Part shown: one piece after another, positions 22,136-28,942 of the stretch | Numbering within the stretch: the stretch's first letter is position 1 | Layout: each line of letters starts with the position of its first letter | Source: an uncultured Corynebacterium sp. | Lineage (GTDB): Bacteria; Actinomycetota; Actinomycetes; Mycobacteriales; Mycobacteriaceae | Length of the DNA: 28,942 bases | NCBI GenBank assembly: GCA_946223355.1 | Contig: CAMIPB010000027.1 | Coordinates: 1-28,942 of the forward strand | Direction: 5' to 3' | Program-made: the position numbers and the translations under genes | The notes under the pieces: model-generated | Database searches by the model: none | Seen by the model: the letters and a program-made list of their open reading frames with translations, nothing else | What the model was told of the DNA's origin: nothing

Positions 22136-24253
22136 TTAAATACCTGTTTCTTTTATACCCCGTAGTTCCTTCTTAAGTTCCATAATTTCATCACGAAGTC
22201 TGCCTGCAAGCTCAAATTTCAGCTCTTTCGCCGCAGCAGACATTTGTGTAGTGAGGTCATCAATATGTTTTTGGACTTCTTCGGCCGCCATAGAGGAAAC
22301 GTCACGTTTGTTGAGCATCGCTGCAGGGTCCCCCTTGTCAGGGGCATTTTGGCCTGCCTCCCCCTCCAGTGAGTCCGCATTTTCGTAGACCTGGTCCAGA
22401 ATATCGGCGATTTTCTTTCGTAGTGGTTTCGGATCAACGCCGTGTTCTTTGTTGTAAGCAATCTGCTTTTCGCGACGCCGATCTGTCTCGTCGATTGCAT
22501 TCTGCATTGAATCGGTGATTTTGTCCGCGTACATGATGACTTCACCGGAGACGTTTCGGGCAGCACGACCAATAGTCTGAATAAGCGAGGTAGTTGAGCG
22601 TAGGAAGCCTTCCTTATCAGCGTCCAGAATTGCGACAAGAGACACCTCTGGAAGGTCAAGGCCTTCTCGCAGGAGGTTAATACCAACAAGTACGTCATAT
22701 TCGCCCAGGCGCAACTGACGGAGCAGCTCTACGCGCTGCAGAGTATCAATGTCTGAATGCAAGTAGCGGACGCGGATACCTTGGTCGAGCATGTAATCAG
22801 TAAGGTCTTCCGCCATGCGCTTAGTCAGTGTAGTGACTAGCACCCGCTCTTCGCGTTCCGTACGTACCCGAATCTCTTCGATGAGATCATCAATCTGTCC
22901 CTTGGTGGGTTTGACCGTTACCTTCGGATCAATAAGACCTGTCGGGCGAATAACCTGCTCTACAAATTCTCCCTCTGCAGCAGCCATTTCGTAGTTGCCC
23001 GGAGTAGCAGAAAGATATACGGTCTGCCCCACTCGTTGCTCAAATTCATCGAATGTTAAAGGTCGGTTGTCCAACGCGGACGGCAGGCGGAAACCAAACT
23101 CCACGAGGTTGCGCTTGCGTGACATGTCGCCTTCGTACATGCCACCGATTTGCGGGACAGTCACATGGGACTCATCAATGATGGTAAGGAAGTCTTCTGG
23201 GAAATAATCCATAAGCGTTGCAGGTGCTGTGCCCGCAGCTCGGCCATCGATATGACGCGAATAATTCTCGATGCCAGAGCAAAACCCCACTTGCTCGATC
23301 ATCTCTAGGTCATATTCCGTACGCATTCGCAGGCGTTGGGCTTCAAGGAGCTTGCCTCGGTTTTCCAGGTCCGCCAACCTGTCCGCCAATTCTGCCTTAA
23401 TATCCGCGATAGCCTTTTCCATACGTTCGGGACCCGCAACATAGTGTGTAGCTGGGAAAATTCGAACTGAGTCTACGCGCTCTAAGACGTCACCTGTCAG
23501 TGGATGAATGTAGTACAACTCGTCGATGTCATCACCAAAGAACTCGATGCGTACTGCGCGTTCTTCGTAAGCAGGGATGATATCAACGGTGTCTCCCTTG
23601 ACTCTGAAGGTGCCCCGGGTAAATCCAACGTCGTTACGCTCATATTGGATATCTACTAATAAGCGCAAGAAGCGATCACGCTCCACCTCATCGTCCACGG
23701 CAAGTACCACCGACCTGTCCAAATAGGACTGCGGAGTACCCAAGCCGTAAATGCAAGACACGGAAGAGACCACGACAACGTCTCGACGCGAAAGCAAACC
23801 AGAGGTTGCTGAGTGCCGCAGACGTTCCACGTCTTCGTTGATAGAGGAGTCTTTCTCGATATAGGTATCAGTCTGCGCGATATACGCTTCTGGCTGATAA
23901 TAGTCGTAGTAAGACACAAAATACTCAACCGCGTTATTGGGCAGCAATGAGCGCAATTCATTGGCTAGCTGCGCAGCAAGGGTCTTATTAGGAGCCATCA
24001 CGAGGGTGGGACGTTGCTGCTTTTCGATCAGCCAGGCGGCAGTCGCCGATTTTCCTGTACCCGTAGCACCCAGCAAGACGACATCCTTCTCGCCCCTATT
24101 CAGACGCTCGTCGAGCTCTTTAATCGCAGTGGGCTGGTCACCAGCCGGCTCATACTCAGAGACAACTTCAAACTGTCCCGTCCTTCGTTCAACTTCACCC
24201 ACTGGACGATGTTCGGATACTGAATAGACCGGTCTCTCCGCTGCAAACGCCAT
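22136..24253 (-). CDS. uvrB: excinuclease ABC subunit B
   Basis: Central helicase-like component of nucleotide-excision repair: receives damage from UvrA, opens the duplex and positions UvrC. At 705 residues it is slightly longer than the E. coli protein. The Walker A GATGTGKS is at 62-69. The damage-probing beta-hairpin SYYDYYQPEAYIAQTDTYIE follows near 115-134. DESH, YLSATPG and the IQTIGRAARN motif of the helicase domain are present. The C-terminal UVR motif that binds UvrC lies near 662-700 (KELKFELAGRLRDEIMELKKEL region). It starts nine bases after the DUF4259-like gene and has no clear ribosome binding site, implying translational coupling. Confidence 0.98.
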   Translation of the reverse strand: MAFAAERPVYSVSEHRPVGEVERRTGQFEVVSEYEPAGDQPTAIKELDERLNRGEKDVVLLGATGTGKSATAAWLIEKQQRPTLVMAPNKTLAAQLANELRSLLPNNAVEYFVSYYDYYQPEAYIAQTDTYIEKDSSINEDVERLRHSATSGLLSRRDVVVVSSVSCIYGLGTPQSYLDRSVVLAVDDEVERDRFLRLLVDIQYERNDVGFTRGTFRVKGDTVDIIPAYEERAVRIEFFGDDIDELYYIHPLTGDVLERVDSVRIFPATHYVAGPERMEKAIADIKAELADRLADLENRGKLLEAQRLRMRTEYDLEMIEQVGFCSGIENYSRHIDGRAAGTAPATLMDYFPEDFLTIIDESHVTVPQIGGMYEGDMSRKRNLVEFGFRLPSALDNRPLTFDEFEQRVGQTVYLSATPGNYEMAAAEGEFVEQVIRPTGLIDPKVTVKPTKGQIDDLIEEIRVRTEREERVLVTTLTKRMAEDLTDYMLDQGIRVRYLHSDIDTLQRVELLRQLRLGEYDVLVGINLLREGLDLPEVSLVAILDADKEGFLRSTTSLIQTIGRAARNVSGEVIMYADKITDSMQNAIDETDRRREKQIAYNKEHGVDPKPLRKKIADILDQVYENADSLEGEAGQNAPDKGDPAAMLNKRDVSSMAAEEVQKHIDDLTTQMSAAAKELKFELAGRLRDEIMELKKELRGIKETGI

Positions 24254-24262
24254 AGAAACAGT

Positions 24263-24691
24263 TTACCGTGGGCTTAAGTCAACGTGCGAGACGGCTTTCC
24301 ACTCATGAAGCAGCTCTTGCCCCTGCCCTTGCCAGTGCGCATAGAGGCCCGACACGGTGGCGTCGGAAAGCACTGCTTCCAGCCCCTGCCGAAGTGCTTC
24401 GACAATGCCAGGCGTACCCAAACGACTGAAACGGTTGGGGTTAACTGAAACAGGAAGTTTCAGCTCATCGAAGTCATCGCCATCGGCTACCGCCTTGGAA
24501 AGGTGGGCCAACGCAACAATCATCGCACCGTGGTCTGCGGGAAGATAACTGTGCCGGGACTCAGCAAGTAATTCATCAAGAAGATCATCTATAGGAAACT
24601 CCCCCGAGGCGATGTCTTGCAGCATTCCTGCCGCTTCAGGGTGGTCGAAAGGTCCGGTCAATGTGCTGTTTGCTTGCCTGCTATCAGTCAT
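24263..24691 (-). CDS. DUF4259-like hypothetical protein
   Basis: Acidic 142-residue cytosolic protein. The start GPFDHPEAAGMLQDI and the later YLPADHGAMIVALAHLSKAV follow the pattern of DUF4259 proteins (GPFDND..A.. then a helical Ala-rich segment), a family without assigned function. The ATG has AAAGG directly upstream. It sits between coaE (24-base gap) and uvrB (nine-base gap), the same place as the small hypothetical gene in the mycobacterial coaE-uvrB region, though orientation differs there. Function unknown. Confidence 0.75.
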   Translation of the reverse strand: MTDSRQANSTLTGPFDHPEAAGMLQDIASGEFPIDDLLDELLAESRHSYLPADHGAMIVALAHLSKAVADGDDFDELKLPVSVNPNRFSRLGTPGIVEALRQGLEAVLSDATVSGLYAHWQGQGQELLHEWKAVSHVDLSPR

Positions 24692-24715
24692 GCCTTTCCA
24701 GAGTAGCGCGACTTA

Positions 24716-25339
24716 CTATTTTTGTGTGCGTAGCTTTTCTTTAAGCTTCCTGACAATCTCTTCTACCTGCGGTGCCAAATCCTCCAGCGTGCCGGTGTTA
24801 TCGATGACGAAGTCAGCTATGGCAAGGCGCTTTTCATCTGCGATTTGGGATGCAATGCGGCGGCGGGCGTCTTTTTCATCCAACCCACGGTGCTCAATCA
24901 GCCGGGTAATGCGAGTTTCCGGATCGACATCGACGATGATGTTTGCGTCCATGTCTTTGTATATGTCATTTTCCACGAGAAGAGGGACGTCGTAGACCGC
25001 AAAGTCCGCACCTTCGTCCGCTGCCTGCCTAAAAAGACGTTCGGTTTCTTCAGAAATGCGGGGATGGGTAATCGAATTCAGAATTGCAGTGGACTCTTTC
25101 GAGGCGAACGCTCTTGCTGCCAATAATTGGCGATTGAGGGAACCATCGGGAGCCAGAACATCTTCTCCGAACGCCTTTGAAAGCTCGGCGAGTGCAGGAC
25201 TTCCGGGCTCGACAACCTCTCGGGCGATCTTGTCCGCATCGATAATCACCACGGTACTGCCGCCGCTAAGTTCAACCATTAAACGTGCGACGGTCGACTT
25301 TCCACTGCCGATTCCGCCGGACAGTCCAATCTTCTTCAT
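24716..25339 (-). CDS. coaE: dephospho-CoA kinase
   Basis: Final step of coenzyme A synthesis: phosphorylates the 3'-hydroxyl of dephospho-CoA with ATP. The P-loop GLSGGIGSGKST is at residues 5-16. DADKIAREVVEPG and the HPRI block typical of CoaE follow, as does the lid region with DEKDARRRIASQ. The 207-residue length is that of the single-domain enzyme; many actinobacterial CoaE proteins carry an extra C-terminal UPF0157/GrpB domain, which is absent here. It heads the coaE-DUF4259-uvrB unit and is divergent from the symporter gene across about 175 bases. Confidence 0.96.
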   Translation of the reverse strand: MKKIGLSGGIGSGKSTVARLMVELSGGSTVVIIDADKIAREVVEPGSPALAELSKAFGEDVLAPDGSLNRQLLAARAFASKESTAILNSITHPRISEETERLFRQAADEGADFAVYDVPLLVENDIYKDMDANIIVDVDPETRITRLIEHRGLDEKDARRRIASQIADEKRLAIADFVIDNTGTLEDLAPQVEEIVRKLKEKLRTQK

Positions 25340-25424
25340 ACATCCAACCGTACCCAGAACCTCACTGGAGTATGGGCGCTGGCAGGGTCGACAGAAATAT
25401 CTTTGCCAAATTTTATCGATTTTC

Positions 25425-25447
25425 GTGATTTAAATAACATGAATCAC
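25425..25447. promoter_or_regulatory. inverted repeat overlapping the first symporter promoter (candidate operator)
   Basis: GTGATT (25425-25430) and AATCAC (25442-25447) are inverted around 11 bases. They end ten bases upstream of the likely -10 element at 25458, covering the -35 region, the right place for a repressor or activator. The regulator is unknown. Confidence 0.4.
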
Positions 25448-25457
25448 TCCGATGGGG

Positions 25458-25463
25458 TATAAA
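25458..25463 (+). promoter_or_regulatory. likely -10 element of the first AGCS gene
   Basis: TATAAA in the context GGGGTATAAATTACAG, about 53 bases before the chosen start. No clear -35 is visible, and the space upstream is occupied by the inverted repeat at 25425-25447. Confidence 0.45.
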
Positions 25464-25515
25464 TTACAGATAGCCCAATGTTACGCCCACCACACACTCC
25501 GGAATGAGGATTGAG

Positions 25516-27090
25516 ATGGAGTCACTAATTAGCACCGTAAACGCCGTCGTTTGGTCACCAGCGTTGGTGTTCCTCTGCCTTGCGGCAGGCGTCTACTTCA
25601 CCGTTGTTACCCGTTTCTTGCAAGTTCGATGCATTCCTGACATGAACCGCCAAATTTTCCGCGGTGAAAAATCCGAAAACGGCGTTTCTTCTTTTGAGTC
25701 GCTCATGATGTCTCTCGCCGGTCGCGTTGGCGTGGGCAATATCGCGGGCGTCGCCACCGCGATTGCCTTCGGTGGCCCAGGCTCAGTGTTCTGGATGTGG
25801 GCTGTGGCATTGCTCGGTTCCGCAACTTCTTTTATCGAATGTACTCTTGCCCAAATCTATAAAGAGCAGGATCCAGATACTGGCGAATACCGCGGTGGAC
25901 CGGCTTACTACATCGAAAAGGCCTACAAGCACACCTCCGCAGCTCCGTTCATGAAGATCTACGCCATCATCTTTGCCATCGCGATGATCATCGCCACCTC
26001 GTACTTCCTTCCAGGAATTCAGGCAAACGGCGTGGCAGCGTCAGTCGAAAACGCATGGGGTACCTCCACGACGATTTCCGCAGTCATCCTGGCCGGCGCA
26101 TTAGCAGTGATTATTATCGGCGGTGTGAAGCGTATTGCACGCTTTGCTAGCCTCGTCGTACCCGTCATGGCGGTAATCTACATTGCTATCGCTATCATCA
26201 TTTTGCTGGTTAACTTCTCTCAAATTCCTGAAGTATTCGGACTGATTTTCCGCTCTGCCTTTAATATGGAAGCTGGCTTTTCCGGAATGTTAGGTGCAGC
26301 AATCATGTGGGGTGTAAAGCGCGGCATCTATTCCAATGAGTCAGGCCAAGGTACTGGCCCACAACATGCAGCTGCCGCAGAGGTCTCTCACCCAGCTAAG
26401 CAGGGCTTTGTCCAGGCCTTCGCAGTCTACGTAGACACCCTCTTCGTATGTTCAGCAACTGCTTTCATCATCATTTCCACCGACATGTACAAGGTGTTTG
26501 AAAACGGCGAGGAAGACGGACCAACCCGTTACGAGGGTGCCCTACCTGAGGGTGTACCTGTCGGCCCCGGATTCGTTCAATCGGCATTGGACTCCTTTGT
26601 TTCTGGCTTGGGCCCAAGCTTCATTGCATTTGCTATTGCATTCTTCGCGTTTACCACTGTGTTGGCCTACTACTACCTGGCAGAGACCAACTTCGTTTAT
26701 CTCACCCGTTGGGTGAAAAACCCTAGTGTTCGCCGCGCAGTGATTTGGTTTCTACGCATCCTTATTGTCGTGTCCGTATTCGTTGGCGCAACCAGCACAC
26801 CTGGCGCTGCGTGGACCTTGGGCGATATCGGAGTGGGAACCACAGCATGGCTCAACATCATTGCGATTCTAATTCTGCAAGTTCCAGCCCTGAAGACCTT
26901 GCGTGACTACGAACGCCAACGCAAGGAGGGACTCGAGCCAGACTTTGATCCGGAAGCAATCGGCATCAAAAACGCCGACTTCTGGACAGACAGAAAGGCA
27001 GCCCGTTTAGCGCTCGGCGAAGATCGCGGAGCACACATCAATCCCCTAGACGTTAATGACGCCGACAAAGATGCGCAAAGATTGCGATAG
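25516..27090 (+). CDS. alanine/glycine:cation symporter (AGCS family), copy 1
   Basis: Integral membrane transporter of about 524 residues, probably importing alanine or glycine with Na+ or H+. About eleven hydrophobic helices are visible from residue 12 on. Family motifs include SLAGRVGVGNIAGVATAIAF near the N-terminus, GGPGSVFWMW, and the substrate/cation segment SNESGQGTGPQHAAAAEVSH mid-protein. The C-terminus (about 470-524) is charged and cytosolic. ATG 25516 is preferred because GAGGA lies five bases upstream; an ATG at 25504 adds four residues but has no ribosome binding site. A strong terminator follows. The next gene is a close paralogue in the same orientation. Confidence 0.92.
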   Translation: MESLISTVNAVVWSPALVFLCLAAGVYFTVVTRFLQVRCIPDMNRQIFRGEKSENGVSSFESLMMSLAGRVGVGNIAGVATAIAFGGPGSVFWMWAVALLGSATSFIECTLAQIYKEQDPDTGEYRGGPAYYIEKAYKHTSAAPFMKIYAIIFAIAMIIATSYFLPGIQANGVAASVENAWGTSTTISAVILAGALAVIIIGGVKRIARFASLVVPVMAVIYIAIAIIILLVNFSQIPEVFGLIFRSAFNMEAGFSGMLGAAIMWGVKRGIYSNESGQGTGPQHAAAAEVSHPAKQGFVQAFAVYVDTLFVCSATAFIIISTDMYKVFENGEEDGPTRYEGALPEGVPVGPGFVQSALDSFVSGLGPSFIAFAIAFFAFTTVLAYYYLAETNFVYLTRWVKNPSVRRAVIWFLRILIVVSVFVGATSTPGAAWTLGDIGVGTTAWLNIIAILILQVPALKTLRDYERQRKEGLEPDFDPEAIGIKNADFWTDRKAARLALGEDRGAHINPLDVNDADKDAQRLR

Positions 27091-27103
27091 TTAGCACACC
27101 CTA

Positions 27104-27141
27104 CAAAGGTCAACGGATCCTTCCGTTGGCCTTTGTTTTTT
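27104..27141 (+). terminator. rho-independent terminator of the first AGCS gene
   Basis: A 14-bp stem with one U-G pair (27104-27117 with 27122-27135) and the loop TCCT is followed by TTTTTT. It lies 13 bases after the stop and makes the two symporter genes separate transcription units. Confidence 0.92.
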
Positions 27142-27162
27142 CATTTTCCATTCATTTCAAGT

Positions 27163-27190
27163 TTGCTTTATGCAGTTATGTCTATAAAAT
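27163..27190 (+). promoter_or_regulatory. promoter of the second AGCS gene
   Basis: TTGCTT (27163-27168), a 16-base spacer and TAAAAT (27185-27190). Transcription would begin near 27197, giving a leader of about 63 bases. An inverted repeat at 27198-27218 (TCTTGC, nine bases, GCAAGA) lies right at the start site and may be an operator. Confidence 0.6.
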
Positions 27191-27197
27191 AAGTAAA

Positions 27198-27218
27198 TCT
27201 TGCAAATTCTACGCAAGA
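27198..27218. promoter_or_regulatory. inverted repeat at the start site of the second AGCS gene
   Basis: TCTTGC (27198-27203) and GCAAGA (27213-27218) are inverted around nine bases, immediately after the -10 element. It differs in sequence from the repeat before copy 1, so the two paralogues probably answer to different regulators. Confidence 0.35.
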
Positions 27219-27259
27219 AGACTTTCTTATCCACCTCACTCTTTTTGGAGATAGACACG

Positions 27260-28759
27260 ATGACTGACGTGATAGACACCATCAATGGCCTCGTATGGTC
27301 ACCTGCACTGGTGTTTTTGTGTTTGGCAGGTGGCCTGTATTTCACCTTTGCCACCAAAATCCTACAGATTAGACTCCTACCTGATATGGCCCGCCTTCTT
27401 GTGGCGGGCGAAAAGTCCGAGAACGGAGTTTCATCTTTTCAGTCATTGATGATGTCTCTTGCTGGTCGCGTGGGCACCGGCAATATTGCTGGTGTCGCCA
27501 CTGCAATTGCTTTCGGTGGCCCCGGCGCCGTTTTTTGGATGTGGGTCATGGCCTTTTTCGGTTCCGCCACCTCATTTGTCGAGTGCACGCTTGCGCAGAT
27601 ATACAAAGAGCAAGACCGCGATACTGGTGAGTACCGCGGCGGACCAGCCTACTATATAGAAAAAGCATATAGCCACACTAAATTCGCCCCGTTTATGACG
27701 GCATTTGCGATTTTGTTTGCCTTGACCATTATTCCGTCAACGAGCTACTTCATGGCCGGTGTGCAAGCAAACGGTATCGCCTCAGCAATGAACAATGCTT
27801 GGGGAACGAATACGCTTATCGTTGGCCTTGCGATTGCAGCAGTGCTCGCCGTCATCATCGTTGGCGGAGTAAAGCGCATTGCTACTTTCGCGTCTATGGT
27901 TGTTCCTTTTATGGCAACAATCTATATCGCAACAGCCATTGTCATCCTTGTCATCAACTATGAGAGCATCCCGGACGTTTTCGGCCTCATTTTTAAGTCC
28001 GCTTTCAACCTCGAGGCAGGCTTTGCTGGCATGGTAGGTTCCGCCATTATGTGGGGCGTTAAACGCGGTATTTTTTCCAACGAAGCAGGCCAAGGCTTTG
28101 GTCCACACCACGCTGCTGCTGCCGAGGTCTCTCACCCAGCCAAGCAAGGTTTAGTTCAGGCATTCGCCGTCTACATAGACACTTTGTTTGTTTGTTCTGC
28201 TACTGCATTCATCATTATCTCTACCGACATGTACAAGGTGTTCGAAGGTGAATCAGAAGATGGCGTTGTCCGCTATGAAGGATCCCTCCCGGACGGAATT
28301 GAAGCCGGACCCGGTTACGTTCAAGAGGGTCTCAACACTATTGTGCAAGGTATCGGACCAAGCTTTGTAGCTATCGCGCTTGCATTCTTCGCCTTCACTA
28401 CAATTTTGTCCTACTACTACATGTCTGAAACCAACGTAACCTACCTGGGCCGCTTCGTTTCCAACAAGACCGCCCGATTAAGCATGACGTGGGCGCTTCG
28501 CTTGATGATCCTGGTCGCGGTTGTTGTGGGTGCAGGCGCTACGGGAGCAGAAGCGTGGGCGCTTGGTGACATTGGGGCAGGCTCAGTTGCTTGGCTCAAC
28601 ATGATTGGAATACTCATCCTCCAAGTCCCAGCTTTGAAGGCATTGAAGGACTTCCAGCAGCAAAAGCAGCACGGCATTGACCCAGAATTCGATCCCGCAC
28701 GCACCGGCATCATAAATGCCGACTTCTGGGAGAAGCGCTCCGCCTCCAGCTCAAACTAG
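27260..28759 (+). CDS. alanine/glycine:cation symporter (AGCS family), copy 2
   Basis: Paralogue of the preceding transporter, 499 residues, alike along nearly the whole length. SLAGRVGTGNIAGVATAIAF, GGPGAVFWMW and SNEAGQGFGPHHAAAAEVSH are conserved. It has the usual alanine in SNEAG where copy 1 has serine (SNESG), and FGPHH instead of TGPQH. These differences fall in the segment linked to substrate and cation binding, so specificity may differ. The ATG at 27260 has GGAG nine bases upstream; the frame is open further up to 27200, but that would place the start at the predicted transcription start. The C-terminal tail is about 25 residues shorter than in copy 1. Confidence 0.93.
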   Translation: MTDVIDTINGLVWSPALVFLCLAGGLYFTFATKILQIRLLPDMARLLVAGEKSENGVSSFQSLMMSLAGRVGTGNIAGVATAIAFGGPGAVFWMWVMAFFGSATSFVECTLAQIYKEQDRDTGEYRGGPAYYIEKAYSHTKFAPFMTAFAILFALTIIPSTSYFMAGVQANGIASAMNNAWGTNTLIVGLAIAAVLAVIIVGGVKRIATFASMVVPFMATIYIATAIVILVINYESIPDVFGLIFKSAFNLEAGFAGMVGSAIMWGVKRGIFSNEAGQGFGPHHAAAAEVSHPAKQGLVQAFAVYIDTLFVCSATAFIIISTDMYKVFEGESEDGVVRYEGSLPDGIEAGPGYVQEGLNTIVQGIGPSFVAIALAFFAFTTILSYYYMSETNVTYLGRFVSNKTARLSMTWALRLMILVAVVVGAGATGAEAWALGDIGAGSVAWLNMIGILILQVPALKALKDFQQQKQHGIDPEFDPARTGIINADFWEKRSASSSN

Positions 28760-28781
28760 TGGATTTGAAGCCGAATCTCCT

Positions 28782-28809
28782 AAACGCCGCTGGTTTTTGC
28801 CCAGCGGTG
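28782..28809 (-). terminator. weak hairpin terminator between convergent genes
   Basis: A 9-bp stem with one mismatch-type pair (28785-28793 with 28801-28809) and a seven-base loop. On the minus strand only TTT follows, and on the plus strand none. It could end the minus-strand gene at the right edge. The remaining gap 28760-28881 contains nothing else I can identify. Confidence 0.4.
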
Positions 28810-28881
28810 AAGGAGGCTATTTCGCGCTAATTGGCAGAATGCAAAGTTGCCAAGAAAGCCGGCCGTTTCGAAGAACTATCG

Positions 28882-28942
28882 CTAATTCGGCTCTTCCGGT
28901 TTTGGGGTGCGTAGCGGGGTGAGGTAGAAATCGACGGGTTCA
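28882..28942 (-). CDS. C-terminal fragment of an unidentified protein
   Basis: Minus-strand open frame entering from the right edge and ending at TAG 28882-28884; the last 19 residues read EPVDFYLTPLRTPKPEEPN. The composition and the Pro/Glu-rich end look like a genuine protein C-terminus, unlike the other two frames. Too short to assign a family. Confidence 0.5.
   Translation of the reverse strand, partial: EPVDFYLTPLRTPKPEEPN

Noticed and set aside
27200..27259. 20-residue N-terminal extension of AGCS copy 2 (start at 27200)
   Set aside because: It would begin at the predicted transcription start; ATG 27260 has GGAG upstream and aligns with the start of copy 1.
1..28942. Mobile elements, prophage or CRISPR array, as hosts of a new system
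   Set aside because: No transposase, integrase, direct-repeat array or tRNA-type attachment site was seen; nearly all genes are core and syntenic with relatives.

Overview
The window is a chromosomal stretch of a Corynebacterium-like actinobacterium. Four things point there: the gene order (pheST, arg genes, uvrA, infC-rpmI-rplT, uvrB and coaE follow the order known around this locus in Corynebacterium and Mycobacterium), the actinobacterial rRNA leader at the left edge, the many GTG and TTG starts, and the protein sequences themselves. Most of it is core genome. I see no insertion sequence, prophage, CRISPR array or complete RNA gene. The species cannot be named from this window; base composition looks moderate for the phylum but was not counted.

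Left part (1-6745), all on the minus strand. The first 230 bases are the promoter and leader of a ribosomal RNA operon whose 16S gene lies beyond the left edge. Next to it are tyrS, a Trm112/UPF0434 protein and a two-helix membrane protein, then argH, argG, argR and argF. The arginine block holds only the second half of the pathway (ornithine to arginine) and its repressor. argC, argJ, argB and argD, which sit between pheT and argF in relatives, are absent here.

Middle part (6746-17023), also minus strand: pheT and pheS, a SpoU-family rRNA methyltransferase, the translation operon infC-rpmI-rplT, a lipoprotein with beta-lactamase-type active-site motifs, and uvrA. infC appears to start at a rare AUC codon behind a strong ribosome binding site, and its leader carries a terminator-like hairpin. 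Both suggest feedback control of this operon.

Plus-strand island (17105-21102): a glyoxalase-II-like zinc hydrolase, a DoxX-family membrane protein with a long charged coiled-coil tail, and a HelD-like RNA polymerase recycling ATPase that starts with TTG five bases after the DoxX stop. It meets a minus-strand group at a shared hairpin terminator: two universal stress proteins, uvrB, a DUF4259-like protein and coaE.

Right part (25340-28942): two tandem plus-strand genes for alanine/glycine:cation symporters (AGCS family), each with its own promoter and candidate operator and separated by a strong terminator. The C-terminal codons of an unidentified minus-strand gene lie at the right edge.

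The genes serve translation (tyrS, pheST, infC, rpmI, rplT, rRNA), nucleotide-excision repair (uvrA, uvrB), arginine and CoA synthesis, stress response and amino-acid uptake.
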